From positions 1 through 41,980 of the forward strand of contig SOJN01000108.1 in assembly GCA_004376575.1 (NCBI GenBank): 41,980 nt of DNA, read 5' to 3'. The translations under genes were made by a program, and so were the position numbers. The notes under the pieces are model-generated. The model was not told the DNA's origin and searched no databases. It saw nothing but the letters and a program-made list of their open reading frames with translations. The stretch is from a candidate division TA06 bacterium. GTDB taxonomy: Bacteria > Hydrothermota > DG-26 > E44-bin18. The stretch's first letter is position 1. Each line of letters opens with the position of its first letter. Below are positions 1 to 7,775 of the stretch, piece by piece.

Positions 1-62
1 ACTACCGGAATCATCACGATCCCAAGTATGACACGCCAAGTGACTCTGATTCCTTTCTTCAT
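1..62 (-). CDS. N-terminus of a membrane or exported protein, cut by the window edge
   Basis: An ATG whose first base is 62 on the minus strand opens a frame that stays open to the window edge. It encodes about 20 residues: a basic start (MKKGIRVTWR) followed by a hydrophobic run (VILGIVMIP). This looks like a signal peptide or first membrane segment. A GGGAAG stretch lies upstream as a weak ribosome site. It would be the next gene after 102-422 in the same direction. Nothing more can be said about function; the call rests on start context and hydrophobicity only. Confidence 0.35.
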   Translation of the reverse strand, partial: MKKGIRVTWRVILGIVMIPV

Positions 63-101
63 CTAACTGACTTCCCAGATACCTTACCAACCAGGGCCTG
101 A

Positions 102-422
102 TCACGTGCTAGTAATCGCCATGAAAATAATCAGGACCGCCATCAGAAATCCGAGAGGATATGAAGCAAAGTATATTGCCAGCTTTTTCCCTATTGACAA
201 CGCCGGGGCGTCCTCAAAAAGTACCGGCGGTCTCAGTATTCTGTAGAAGAAAAAAACAATGACAACAGCAGGATAGGTGGCTACCGCCCATAGCGCAGCC
301 CAGATGGGCCGAAGAAACCTCTTCCTGGCATCATCATATACCCAGAGCGCCGCGAGAACCCTCAGATTGTGAGCGAGAAACAAAACAAGCAAGAACTGTA
401 GCGGGTGAAAACCTTCTTCCAT
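102..422 (-). CDS. Small integral membrane protein, unknown function
   Basis: The product has 106 residues and three hydrophobic stretches, near residues 8-28, 40-60 and 80-103, so it probably sits in the inner membrane with three spanning helices. A basic segment (DDARKRF) follows the first helix. No family is recognised. The ATG at 422 is preceded by a purine-rich GGGGAGGG, but about 13 bases away, so initiation may be inefficient. It lies downstream of the zinc-ribbon protease gene in the same direction and could share its transcript. Real-gene status is supported by length, membrane pattern and the tight packing of minus-strand genes here. Confidence 0.6.
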   Translation of the reverse strand: MEEGFHPLQFLLVLFLAHNLRVLAALWVYDDARKRFLRPIWAALWAVATYPAVVIVFFFYRILRPPVLFEDAPALSIGKKLAIYFASYPLGFLMAVLIIFMAITST

Positions 423-483
423 CTTTCTAAAAACCCTCCCCTCTGTCGCATCAGTTTGCAGATTGAGCTTGCCCCACTTTGAT

Positions 484-1722
484 TCAGAGTCGTTCCCTAA
501 TCAGAGATTTCACCAGGTCAATAGGGACTGCAAAATTCAGATTCTGTGCTCTCCCTGTGGACGCCAGAGTGGTTATGCCAATTACTTCTCCTCTCATGCT
601 AAACAGTGCGCCACCGCTGCTCCCGGGAGAAATCGCAGCATTTATCTGGAGAAGCTTGACACCACCTATTTCAGGCTTACCGCTGATTATCCCGTTTGTC
701 ACTGTGCTCTGCAAACCTAACGGATTCCCTATAGCCAAAACTGCTTCACCCTTTTCCAGCTCCTCGGAATTGCCAAGGACCACTGGGGAAAACTGTACTC
801 CCTCAACCTCTATCTGGAGTATGGCAATATCCCGCGAAGGGAATCCAGCAATCCGCGAAATTGTGTCGTAGGATCTTCCGTCCGTAAATGTGATTGAAAC
901 GCTGCCGGCCAATTCAACCACGTGATAGTTGGTCACAACTGCTCCATCCTTACTGACGACAAACCCGCTACCTTGGCCTAGCGGATAGTCATTTTGATCG
1001 GTCGCCTCAATCAACACGATACAAGCACCCCATTTCTTGTCAATCTCTTGCGCTGTCATCGTTCTCGCTGCTGGAGTTCTTGGCCTGAGAATGTCGGCTG
1101 TGAAGATTCTCCTTGAAGAGCGGCTTGCAGACTCCAGGAAGATGTCCTCCTTTACACTCCTGAACGACCTTTCGATTTCCATCTTGGGTGAATAATAGGA
1201 CACCTCACGACTGGCTGGTATCCAGACGAGGACCAGCATGAGGCCAAAAATGGTAGTTAGTATAATTTTCGTTGCCATCTTAAATCTTGACGCAATCCAC
1301 AACAAAGTAATTCCAACAAGGGGAAAAATGAAGAGGATCAGAATCACAAACCATCTCTTGTAGTATCTTGATTCCCTTTCTTTGGATTTGTCCATGATCC
1401 ACACGCCCAAAAACCAAAAGGCAACCCACGCAATGGTTGTGAGCAGAACAACGCCTGGGGGAACTGCGCCCAATCCGTACACCCAAGCCACCGATGAGAA
1501 CCATAAGGTCAGTACGATACCAAGAAACAAAGGATGGCCTCTTGCCTTCTTGGTGGTCCACAGAGCTTCCCTCTTTCGTGTGGCTCGTGGTGGATACGCA
1601 AATTGAGTACCACAGTTGGGGCAGGTCACTTTGAGTGTACCTTTTGTGTACGGTATTGCCAGCTTTTGACCGCAACGAGGACAAAAAACAGCAATTCTAC
1701 TCTCAGAATCTTGTTCGTTCAT
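484..1722 (-). CDS. Membrane-anchored trypsin-like serine protease with N-terminal zinc ribbon
   Basis: The protein has two parts. The N-terminus carries a zinc ribbon with two CPxCG knuckles (CPRCG near residue 14 and CPNCG near 34), followed by about four hydrophobic segments between residues 55 and 180. The C-terminal 200 residues form a DegP/trypsin-like protease with the catalytic triad visible: His in VTNYHVVE, Asp in RDIAIL and Ser in SPGSSGG. No PDZ domain follows, so it is shorter than classical HtrA. The start at 1722 is preferred over 1746 because a GGGGA lies a suitable distance upstream and the zinc ribbon begins just after it. The ribbon is probably cytoplasmic; the protease could be on either side of the membrane. 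Its substrate is unknown. Confidence 0.85.
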   Translation of the reverse strand: MNEQDSESRIAVFCPRCGQKLAIPYTKGTLKVTCPNCGTQFAYPPRATRKREALWTTKKARGHPLFLGIVLTLWFSSVAWVYGLGAVPPGVVLLTTIAWVAFWFLGVWIMDKSKERESRYYKRWFVILILFIFPLVGITLLWIASRFKMATKIILTTIFGLMLVLVWIPASREVSYYSPKMEIERSFRSVKEDIFLESASRSSRRIFTADILRPRTPAARTMTAQEIDKKWGACIVLIEATDQNDYPLGQGSGFVVSKDGAVVTNYHVVELAGSVSITFTDGRSYDTISRIAGFPSRDIAILQIEVEGVQFSPVVLGNSEELEKGEAVLAIGNPLGLQSTVTNGIISGKPEIGGVKLLQINAAISPGSSGGALFSMRGEVIGITTLASTGRAQNLNFAVPIDLVKSLIRERL

Positions 1723-1780
1723 CACTTCGTTCCCCATGAACAGCACGGGACGTCAAGGCTGTCTTGGTATCACTCAACCC

Positions 1781-1895
1781 TTGTGCCATATTTGTGCCAA
1801 CTTGCTGTCAAACATAGTAGCAAATGGTCTGTGTGGTGTAAATGGTGTAATTCCTGAAAGCATCCGGAATCATATACAGTTAGGCTAACTCCGCT
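1781..1895 (+). repeat. Long copy of the TTGTGCC-ATAT-TTGTGCC element
   Basis: The copy starts with two direct heptamers TTGTGCC separated by ATAT (11-bp repeat distance), followed by ACTTGCTGTCA and about 80 further bases. The whole stretch is closely matched at 9114-9230, including the AACATAGTAGCAAATGGT block and the end around GTTAGGCTAACT. It lies between the protease gene and the small membrane protein gene, immediately after the stop of the latter. Shorter copies occur at 2973, 4891 and 9406. It is interpreted as a mobile-element attachment or junction sequence, which is inference. Confidence 0.7.
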
Positions 1896-2134
1896 CAATC
1901 TGACCTGTTTACCTTTGTCTGGAGTTTCTGCGCCCAAATTAGAGCACCGAAACCTGGCGCTAAAGTGATTAGCGTTACCAGCCAGTTCGCGAAGTTGAAC
2001 GGGCTGAGCAGTTCCTGGACCCCAGAGAATCCGCTCTTCATCCACACGCCTATGATTCCGATGAAGATGAATATGCATGCCAAGGTGAGCCAGACATACC
2101 CGAAGCCTTTCAAGACCTTGATCCAGATCTTCAG
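1895..2134 (-). CDS. Small two-helix membrane protein, possible CTG start
   Basis: The frame encodes about 79 residues with two hydrophobic helices, one around WLTLACIFIFIGIIGVW and one around LVTLITLAPGFGALIW, ending in a short basic tail. The conventional start is the TTG at 2113, which has only a weak AAGG upstream. A strong GGGAGG (2141-2146) lies exactly six bases before an in-frame CTG at 2134, giving an N-terminus MKIWIKVLKG, so CTG may be the true start. No family is recognised. It sits downstream of the 2305-2928 membrane protein gene and upstream of a long recombination-type repeat, and may belong to the same two-gene module. Confidence 0.5.
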   Translation of the reverse strand: MKIWIKVLKGFGYVWLTLACIFIFIGIIGVWMKSGFSGVQELLSPFNFANWLVTLITLAPGFGALIWAQKLQTKVNRSD

Positions 2135-2304
2135 GTGTTACCTCCCATGCAAACAGAAGGGGATAACCTGGGAATTTCCCCCGAAATTGACCGCAAGTTT
2201 CTCATATCGCGGACACAATGGGGACAGGTGCTCTGTACCTGTGTTCTGACAGGCCCGTGTGGTCAAAACGCAATGATGCAACACGTGTCCCAATAACACT
2301 CCCT

Positions 2305-2928
2305 TTAGTCAGCCTCTTCTTCAGTGTAAGCAAAACTGCTTACGCGCCAGCACGGCCTATCTTCCAGAAACCGTGCAGGTATAGGTACTTTCGATAGGTG
2401 AATGTAAAAACGCACGTCGATCAGCTCACCTTCATCATCGAACTTGGTCGAAGCCAGTACAACTGTGCACCTGACAATTGCGTCTGTCGCTTTCTCGCAG
2501 CCTCGGTATAGCCAGGGAGAGATGCTTGGCATAAACGGCTCATCAGGATGCGGGCTCCGTATACCGCGCCATTCATCATGGTCTTCGATCCAGTCCGCAT
2601 ATGACGCACCCCGGTAATTAGGCTCTACGAAGTTTGCTGCAGCCTCAGGGGAACCTGCACAGAGATACTCGCCGAATAAAAGAGCTGTCTTCTCTGGCCC
2701 TAAGTCTTTGGGCGGGTCAAGTATCAGCATCAGAATGAAAAGGAAGGTAACAACGGAAGCTGGAACCACCAAGGCTTTTTCCCACTTCCGTATATCCTCC
2801 AGCTCCTTGAGGAAAAGCACTCTGTAGAGCACGGAACCTAAGTAGAACACGGCAACGGCAGACAGAATGAAGAACATCCCGAAGTGAAGGCTGAGCCAGT
2901 CAGATAGTTCGAAGATGGCAGCTAGCAT
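2305..2928 (-). CDS. Membrane-anchored protein with soluble C-terminal domain, unknown function
   Basis: The 207-residue product has two hydrophobic segments, near residues 13-37 and 48-68, followed by a soluble domain of about 130 residues rich in Trp, Tyr and acidic residues. The soluble part would be on the same side as the N-terminus. No catalytic motif or known family is recognised. The ATG at 2928 lacks a clear Shine-Dalgarno sequence. The gene is followed by a small two-helix membrane protein on the same strand, and upstream lies a short copy of the TTGTGCC element at 2973-3002. The two genes may form one cargo module. Confidence 0.6.
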   Translation of the reverse strand: MLAAIFELSDWLSLHFGMFFILSAVAVFYLGSVLYRVLFLKELEDIRKWEKALVVPASVVTFLFILMLILDPPKDLGPEKTALLFGEYLCAGSPEAAANFVEPNYRGASYADWIEDHDEWRGIRSPHPDEPFMPSISPWLYRGCEKATDAIVRCTVVLASTKFDDEGELIDVRFYIHLSKVPIPARFLEDRPCWRVSSFAYTEEEAD

Positions 2929-2972
2929 ATTCTGTTAAGGTGCGCCTTTATGGCTATATAGCCTGGTTCGCC

Positions 2973-3002
2973 CTGTGCCAAATCTGTGCCAACTTGCTGT
3001 CA
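2973..3002 (+). repeat. Short copy of the TTGTGCC-type element
   Basis: Two heptamers CTGTGCC are separated by AAAT and followed by AACTTGCTGTCA, matching the first 30 bases of the long copies at 1781 and 9114. It lies just beyond the stop codon of the secreted repeat-protein gene (3056-4561) and before the next gene on the minus strand. Confidence 0.65.
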
Positions 3003-3055
3003 CAAATCAAAGCAGAACACGTTGACCACACAAGACATGAGTCCGACACCTGAGA

Positions 3056-4561
3056 TCAGCGGAGTAGTATCATCTTCTTCATATCCGTGAAGTCTCCGGC
3101 CTGCAACCTACAGAAGTAGATGCCAGATGAAAGATTGTCAGTCTCCCATACCTGTACATAGGATCCTGCACCTTTCTGGTCCTCTACTACAGTATGCACC
3201 AGTCTACCAGAAATGTCGTATATGCCGAGATTGATCGCACCTGAGGCTGGTAATTGATACTGGATACTTGCCGTCCCGATGCAGGGATTGGGATAGACTT
3301 CAAGGTTTAGCGCGTTGCCATCGATTGCTGGCGACTGCAGTTGCTCCTCAACGGCGACATTCCCATCCTCGTCTGTCTTAATGACGTAGACATCATAGTA
3401 GCCAGCCCCAAACGAGCGTGTCCATCCCGCGACTATGTACCCCCCGTCCGAAGTCTGCCTAAGGCAGTAGGCGTGGTCGCCCCAAGTACCTCCATAGGTT
3501 CTAGTCCACAACAAGTTTCCGAGCATGTCGGTTTTGAGGATCCAGATATCAGCTGAACCGTGACCGTATGATTCTGTTTCTCCTGCGATCATGAACCCGC
3601 CGTCGCTCGTCTCCAGGACAGACCAGCCTGAGTCCGCCATCTGGCCTCCATAGTATCTCTGCCAGATCGACTCACCCAATGAGTCCGTCCTAATCAGGTA
3701 GATATCGGCAGAGGGGCTATGGTAAGAATTTGTGTGTCCAACGACGATATATCCACCGTCTTGTGTCTGTTGAACGGAGGTCCCGTAGTCTGAGCCGCTT
3801 CCGCCATACCATTTCTGCCATATCATCTTCCCCAGCGAGTCGGTCTTGGCTAGATAGACATTCGAGGATTCCGCAATGAACGAATGCGTGTTACCTACTA
3901 CGATATATCCACCATCTGTCGTCAGCTCCAATGAGTATCCGTAGTCGTCGCGGTCCCCGCCCAAGAGCTCGTCCCATAACATGTTGCCTGCGGAATCTAT
4001 CTTGACGAGGTAGACATCATAATCCCAGCCAAAAAACGTGGCCCAGCCTACTGCGACGAATCCCCCATCCGATGTCTGTTGGACATAACGTCCTCCATCA
4101 TGCCAAATGCCGCCGTAGGTCCTTTTCCAGAGTTCGCTACCCGAAGGGTCAACCCTGACCAAGTACATATCTTCGCCCCATCCTTGACTTCCGGCGGTGA
4201 TGAATCCGCCATCCACAGTCTGCTGGACGCAGTAAGCCTGGTTGTGTTCGCTGGCTGCGCCGTATGCCGAGTCCCAGAGCGTGTTCCCCAATGAGTCAGT
4301 TCTGACCAAGTAGACATCAGTGCCTCCTGATCCGAATGACTTGGTGTGCCCACTAATGACATACCCCCCGTCTGAGGTCTGCTGTATGGAATAGCCCCAG
4401 TCAAAGTCAGGCCCGCCGTAAGTCCTTTCAAATGTGATTTGTGCACAGGCTGGCTGACCTAGCTGTAGCAGCCAGAGAAAGACGATTAGTGTCAACACCA
4501 AGACATGAGCGATCAGTCCCCTCATTCTACCCTCCACTTTTGCATATTTGAATCCGCGCAT
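3056..4561 (-). CDS. Secreted repeat protein (about eight DGG repeats) with C-terminal sorting module
   Basis: The product has an N-terminal signal peptide (hydrophobic LIAHVLVLTLIVFLWLL, predicted cut after ACA). About eight repeats of roughly 48 residues follow, each with the pattern W...YGG...D.G.S..QT.DGGY...G.T, then D.YL...D..G; this fits a beta-propeller. The last 85 residues form the sorting-like module: a YPNPC motif, YDISGRLV, then SGIYFCRL and a basic end. The protein is probably exported and attached to or released from the cell surface. Two starts are possible, 4561 and 4525; both have GGAGGG at good spacing, and 4525 puts the hydrophobic core closer to the start. A promoter lies at 4598-4626. 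Confidence 0.85.
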   Translation of the reverse strand: MRGFKYAKVEGRMRGLIAHVLVLTLIVFLWLLQLGQPACAQITFERTYGGPDFDWGYSIQQTSDGGYVISGHTKSFGSGGTDVYLVRTDSLGNTLWDSAYGAASEHNQAYCVQQTVDGGFITAGSQGWGEDMYLVRVDPSGSELWKRTYGGIWHDGGRYVQQTSDGGFVAVGWATFFGWDYDVYLVKIDSAGNMLWDELLGGDRDDYGYSLELTTDGGYIVVGNTHSFIAESSNVYLAKTDSLGKMIWQKWYGGSGSDYGTSVQQTQDGGYIVVGHTNSYHSPSADIYLIRTDSLGESIWQRYYGGQMADSGWSVLETSDGGFMIAGETESYGHGSADIWILKTDMLGNLLWTRTYGGTWGDHAYCLRQTSDGGYIVAGWTRSFGAGYYDVYVIKTDEDGNVAVEEQLQSPAIDGNALNLEVYPNPCIGTASIQYQLPASGAINLGIYDISGRLVHTVVEDQKGAGSYVQVWETDNLSSGIYFCRLQAGDFTDMKKMILLR

Positions 4562-4597
4562 GCAGCGCCCTCCAGCTAGTTCACTTCGACCAAAGCA

Positions 4598-4626
4598 AGT
4601 CTAGCAGAGAAGGCTTCGTAGGTCAA
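4598..4626 (-). promoter_or_regulatory. Sigma70-type promoter for the secreted repeat protein
   Basis: On the minus strand a TTGACC (-35) and a TAGACT (-10) are separated by 17 bases. The predicted transcript starts near 4591, about 30 bases before the ATG at 4561. Confidence 0.5.
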
Positions 4627-4760
4627 GCCAGATACGCAAGTTGGCGACACGAGGAGAAGAAGGAATGGCATTCTTTCCCTAGGCGCCTACGAGAGTGCTG
4701 TGAGGTTTGGGGATTCTGACTGAACGACGCAACCGACGTACGGAACCCGGGGTCGGACCT

Positions 4761-4812
4761 GACATTTTCACGTTCTTGCTCAGAAGTCCAAAGGTTCATG
4801 CCTGCCCCATGT
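4761..4812 (+). repeat. Degenerate dispersed repeat ending near ATGCCTGCCCC
   Basis: In the 330-base gap between genes, a stretch starting at GACATTTTCACG and ending at GTTCATGCCTGCCCC resembles sequences at 7236-7295, 13660-13722, 13850-13888 and 29685-29725. No gene is seen in 4562-4890. The gap also holds GATCCTAGATC and GATCTTAGAT motifs at 4864-4889. Confidence 0.4.
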
Positions 4813-4890
4813 TCATCGTCAGTCTCCTATGCTGCATATGTCCAGCTTGCCAACAAGATCTTCGATCCTAGATCGTCGATCTTAGATTAG

Positions 4891-4909
4891 TTGTGCCATA
4901 TTTGTGCCA
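4891..4909 (+). repeat. Short copy of the TTGTGCC-ATAT-TTGTGCC element
   Basis: The two heptamers with the ATAT spacer are perfect here, but the following ACTTGCTGTCA block is absent. The element ends within four bases of the stop codon of the 4913-5548 gene. Confidence 0.65.
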
Positions 4910-4912
4910 TTT

Positions 4913-5548
4913 TCAGGAGCTCTTCGTCTTGCCTTTCTTGTCTTCTCTCAAGAGCTTCTCGAATTCCCTTTCGATTCCGCCAATGGCCAACCTAACACTA
5001 CTATCGTCTATACAACCTATAGTGAAAACTGCATATGCGAATAGTCTCCGCTTCCCTTCGACGTCCTTGATGGTTCCGCCTCTCCCCACGCGGATGTATT
5101 CTCCCAGCCCCTTGATCGCGGTCGTTATGTATTCGTTTTCAACCGTAGTACCCCACCTCAGCATACCCAATCCCTTCAAGAAATGCTCAAGAGCCCGATC
5201 TGGGTCCTTGATATCGGTATCATCGACACGCCAGACCCCCAAGTCGTGTCCCAAGTCCAAGAGAGTCCGAGCCTCTAATAGTCTGAGCCGGTCTTCCAGC
5301 TCCGCGATGGCGTCCGTCTGAGCCTTCTTCAATCTTTTCCTCAGTGCGTCTACGGAGTATCGCCACTGCAAAACAGCTATCACAGCGGCTATTATAGCAA
5401 CCGAGCACGTCACCACGCCAACAAGTACGGTTAGGACTATTACAGGCACCGTCCCCAAAATCGTAAACCCTCCAGAGCTAGCATTGGCAACCACCGACGA
5501 ATCACCCACAGCCGCAACGACCACAGCAGTTGTATCAGCGAGAGACAA
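4913..5548 (-). CDS. Membrane protein with one hydrophobic segment and a coiled coil, unknown function
   Basis: The product has 211 residues. A long hydrophobic stretch (about residues 28-62) gives one, perhaps two, membrane helices. Next comes a charged helix with coiled-coil character (LRKRLKKAQTDAIAELEDRL), then a soluble domain of about 120 residues with no motif I recognise. The start is a TTG at 5548 with a strong GGAGG five to six bases upstream. The gene lies 119 bases downstream of the TIGR02391-type gene on the same strand, so the two may be a functional pair; that is inference. The C-terminus is lysine-rich and stops at a TTGTGCC-type element. Confidence 0.65.
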   Translation of the reverse strand: MSLADTTAVVVAAVGDSSVVANASSGGFTILGTVPVIVLTVLVGVVTCSVAIIAAVIAVLQWRYSVDALRKRLKKAQTDAIAELEDRLRLLEARTLLDLGHDLGVWRVDDTDIKDPDRALEHFLKGLGMLRWGTTVENEYITTAIKGLGEYIRVGRGGTIKDVEGKRRLFAYAVFTIGCIDDSSVRLAIGGIEREFEKLLREDKKGKTKSS

Positions 5549-5667
5549 TCTTGCCTCCGACAGAATCCATCTGCTTCTGCACCTCCAACGACCTACGCGG
5601 ACTCAAACTCTCATTGCACAAAATCTATGCAACACTCAAAGCAGAAATGCGCTCGATTGATTTGGTC

Positions 5668-6339
5668 TCATGTGTGTTCTCGTCGTGGTTCAGCTTGCTC
5701 CAGCAATCCCAGCAGAAGGTCCGCAAATACGATTGCCTGCCCGGCCACACGTCTGTCATCCCAACCGAAGTCTCTATGGTCTTCCGGGCTCTTCATGAGT
5801 TGAACTCCTCCCCTGAAAAGCTGGTGTATCCCCTGTCGCTCGCCACCCGTCTCGCACAAAGGATGTGTCAGGCATCCCTTGTCGGGGCTGAACGCTTTGT
5901 CAACCAGCTTTGTTCCAAGAAGCTCTGCGTCTGCATCTATCTTCGCTCGGAGTTTCTTCTCAATGTGCTTAAGGGCCTCGAAGATCGCAGTCCCGTATCT
6001 CTCTGCTTCGAAAGAAGGCATTACATCCTGTAGTAAATCCTCGTGTATAACTACCGCCTCAAGATCGAATGGAACCTGAGATATGCCCAGTTCAAGCTCT
6101 TTCGCATACGTCTCCCCTTCTTCCGTCAACTGAAAGAAATCATCATTGACCGTATCTGGGGGAAATATCATGTGATCCTTCTCGAGTTTGTGCAGAAACT
6201 GTAGTACTTCCCTCTCCGGAGCATCAATCTTCTTAACGGCTCCCTTAAGGATCGTCTCGAAGCGGAGACTTCTACCGCGGTCCGTGTACTCCTTGAACAT
6301 ACCGAGAATCTGGCGCTTTATCTCCTTTGACAGAGCCAC
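5668..6339 (-). CDS. TIGR02391 (Ymh) family protein, HEPN-like, possible defence protein
   Basis: The C-terminal half matches my memory of the TIGR02391/Hypoth_Ymh family: AIFEALKHIEKKLR, then LVDKAFSP, then ERQGIHQLFRGGVQLMKSP followed by DHRDFG and a hydrophobic helix (AIVFADLLLGLLEQ). Related helical HEPN-like proteins are often found in phage-defence islands. The N-terminal 90 residues look like a winged-helix domain, ending LTEEGETYAKELE. The start is taken as the GTG at 6339, with GAGGAG five bases upstream, rather than the TTG at 6366. The preceding recombinase tail ends at 6363, only 23 bases away. Function is not proven; an RNase role would need an Rx4-6H motif, which is not exact here. 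Confidence 0.75.
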   Translation of the reverse strand: MALSKEIKRQILGMFKEYTDRGRSLRFETILKGAVKKIDAPEREVLQFLHKLEKDHMIFPPDTVNDDFFQLTEEGETYAKELELGISQVPFDLEAVVIHEDLLQDVMPSFEAERYGTAIFEALKHIEKKLRAKIDADAELLGTKLVDKAFSPDKGCLTHPLCETGGERQGIHQLFRGGVQLMKSPEDHRDFGWDDRRVAGQAIVFADLLLGLLEQAEPRREHT

Positions 6340-6362
6340 TTCACTCCTCTCATGCCTTAAGT

Positions 6363-6924
6363 TCAATGCGAGTGCATGGCCTCCCCGCCGACTGGCCGCA
6401 TCTGTCTACGCATTTCACCCGTCAGACTTAGGGTCAACATCCCCACGGCCTCTTGAAGATGCTGACGCAATTGTATCGTAGATCTACGATCTGAAATCTA
6501 GGATCTCGTTGCAGGAATCTAGGCTATCAGTATCTGACACAGCCATCTCCACCCCATTTCGCTTTCGTCTTGTGGCAAGGTCTTCGATATCAGTTCTGCG
6601 TTCTTAGATCTATGTGTGCCCCAGCAATTCTTGAATGGCACGTAGATTGACTCCCGCCATAACAAGATGCGAGGCGAATGTGTGGCGGAGGTCATGGAAT
6701 CTGAAATCCCTTATCCCCGCTCTTCTACAGGCAGCCCTGAATCTTTTTTGAACGCTCCCATAGGGCCTGCCATCGTCGCCACAGTATACGAAACCGCTCC
6801 GAGCATGTAAAGACAGTTTGTTGAGTTCCCTGGAGAGGCGTTCATTGATCGGGATAAACCTCCGCTCATTGTTCTTGGACCTCTCTAGGGTGATAACCTT
6901 GATTCTTAAGGAGAATCGGGACAC
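6363..6924 (-). pseudogene. Broken tyrosine recombinase A (C-terminal catalytic part, interrupted)
   Basis: Residues from about 6900 down to 6610 encode the catalytic core of a phage-type integrase: RRFIPINERL, then RAGIRDFRFHDLRHTFASHL and ELLGHT, which carry the H-x-x-R and second His positions. The frame stops directly after GHT. The remaining tail resumes near 6463 (LRQHLQEAVGML then LSLTGEM) and ends at 6363. The segment with the catalytic Tyr, visible as MTMRYSHL in the related remnant at 10511-10700, is missing and replaced by about 145 unrelated bases. The N-terminal arm and core-binding domains are also absent. The protein cannot be active. Confidence 0.85.
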
Positions 6925-6993
6925 CCCCTCAATTGAATCTCTTTGAGAAATCTCTCCGATTCAGCTCAGGGGCTCTGCACCTGAGCTTGCTTT

Positions 6994-7008
6994 CTGTGCC
7001 ATAGTTGT
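6994..7008 (+). repeat. Degenerate copy of the TTGTGCC-type element
   Basis: CTGTGCC-ATAG-TTGTTAC matches the two-heptamer core with several changes. It lies between the small membrane protein gene at 7065-7205 and recombinase remnant A, again at a module boundary. Confidence 0.35.
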
Positions 7009-7064
7009 TACCCCTTCCTTGTCTTGGTTTGCTACCCTGGCGCAGATCGGGCTTCACAAAAGTC

Positions 7065-7205
7065 TCAATGAATCAGCCTCCAAAACACGCCCAATATTGG
7101 AGCAAGACCTAGACGAAATTTCAAAACAACCAAGACGGATATGAATATCAAAAGGAGTGCTGCAAGTCCCACCAAAATACGCTCATGGAATCGCAAGCCC
7201 CTCAT
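7065..7205 (-). CDS. Short single-helix membrane protein, unknown function
   Basis: The frame from the ATG at 7205 encodes 46 residues: a short basic head (MRGLRFHERIL), one long hydrophobic helix (VGLAALLLIFISVLVVLKF) and a second apolar stretch. A GAGGA lies five bases before this ATG, whereas the longer reading frame to 7316 runs back through repeat-derived sequence, so the short version is preferred. No homologue is recognised. Very short membrane peptides are easily missed or overcalled, so confidence is moderate. Confidence 0.4.
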   Translation of the reverse strand: MRGLRFHERILVGLAALLLIFISVLVVLKFRLGLAPILGVFWRLIH

Positions 7206-7551
7206 TTTGTCCTCTTTTTCTTGAGTACTGTCTGGGGACAGTACGTGACATCTTGACATTTTCGCTGTCGTATCGTTCTTCAAAAGTTCACGAGGTCTCG
7301 ATCCCGTCCCTCGCAACCAAAAAAGAGCGCCTTTGTCAGAAAGTTGAAAATCCTTCGTGTGTTCGGAGGGTCATGCACCGTCGCTAATCCTTATTCTGTC
7401 CGGGGTGAGGCCGTTATCTTTTCGGGTTTTCGTCTCAAAACCAAGATAGTCAGGATAAGACAACGGAGCGGGGCAAGATAGACATTCCCCCTTTGGTGCA
7501 ACAGAAACCCCCATACTTTTCTGCGCATACATGGCGCAGGCTGAAACTCGA
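7206..7551. other. Intergenic stretch with dispersed-repeat remnants, no convincing gene
   Basis: Positions 7236-7295 resemble the repeat at 13660-13722 (GACATTTTCGCTGTCGTAT, then GTTCTTCAAAAGT). Positions 7340-7380, read in reverse, match the neighbouring part of the same repeat (CGAAGGATTTTCAAC). A 64-residue frame at 7371-7565 has no ribosome site and no motif and is taken as chance. Confidence 0.5.
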
Positions 7552-7770
7552 CTACGGCAAATCAAGGCATGAGTCCAAGCTGTAGGGTGAACACCTTCTC
7601 AGACGCTGCCAGGTCTTCCGAACCCCTCTCCGTAGGCCATACTTCCTGATGGCGAGGACTGCATACTCGGAACACGTAGGATAATACCTGCATTGGATCC
7701 AGCGCGATATGACTGGAGAGATACAGCGTTGGTAAAGCCGAATACACGCGATGAGCCAAGATACTAACAT
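7552..7770 (-). CDS. yidD: Membrane protein insertion efficiency factor YidD
   Basis: The 72-residue product has the diagnostic YidD pattern: an amphipathic N-terminal helix, YQRCISPVI, CRYYPTCSEYA and the basic segment GLRRGVRKTWQRLRRC, with a final SP. YidD is a small protein at the inner face of the membrane that helps YidC and Sec insert membrane proteins. Normally it sits between rnpA and yidC near dnaA; here it stands alone, downstream of a zinc-ribbon gene (gap 5 bases) and an incomplete parA gene. An AGAGG lies just upstream of the ATG. A displaced yidD beside parA suggests a remnant of the origin-proximal gene cluster or a plasmid segment. Confidence 0.9.
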   Translation of the reverse strand: MLVSWLIACIRLYQRCISPVISRWIQCRYYPTCSEYAVLAIRKYGLRRGVRKTWQRLRRCSPYSLDSCLDLP

Positions 7771-7775
7771 GGCCT

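Noticed and set aside
7371-7565. 64-residue frame beside yidD
   Set aside because: No ribosome site, no motif and overlap with repeat-derived sequence; it also overlaps the yidD end.
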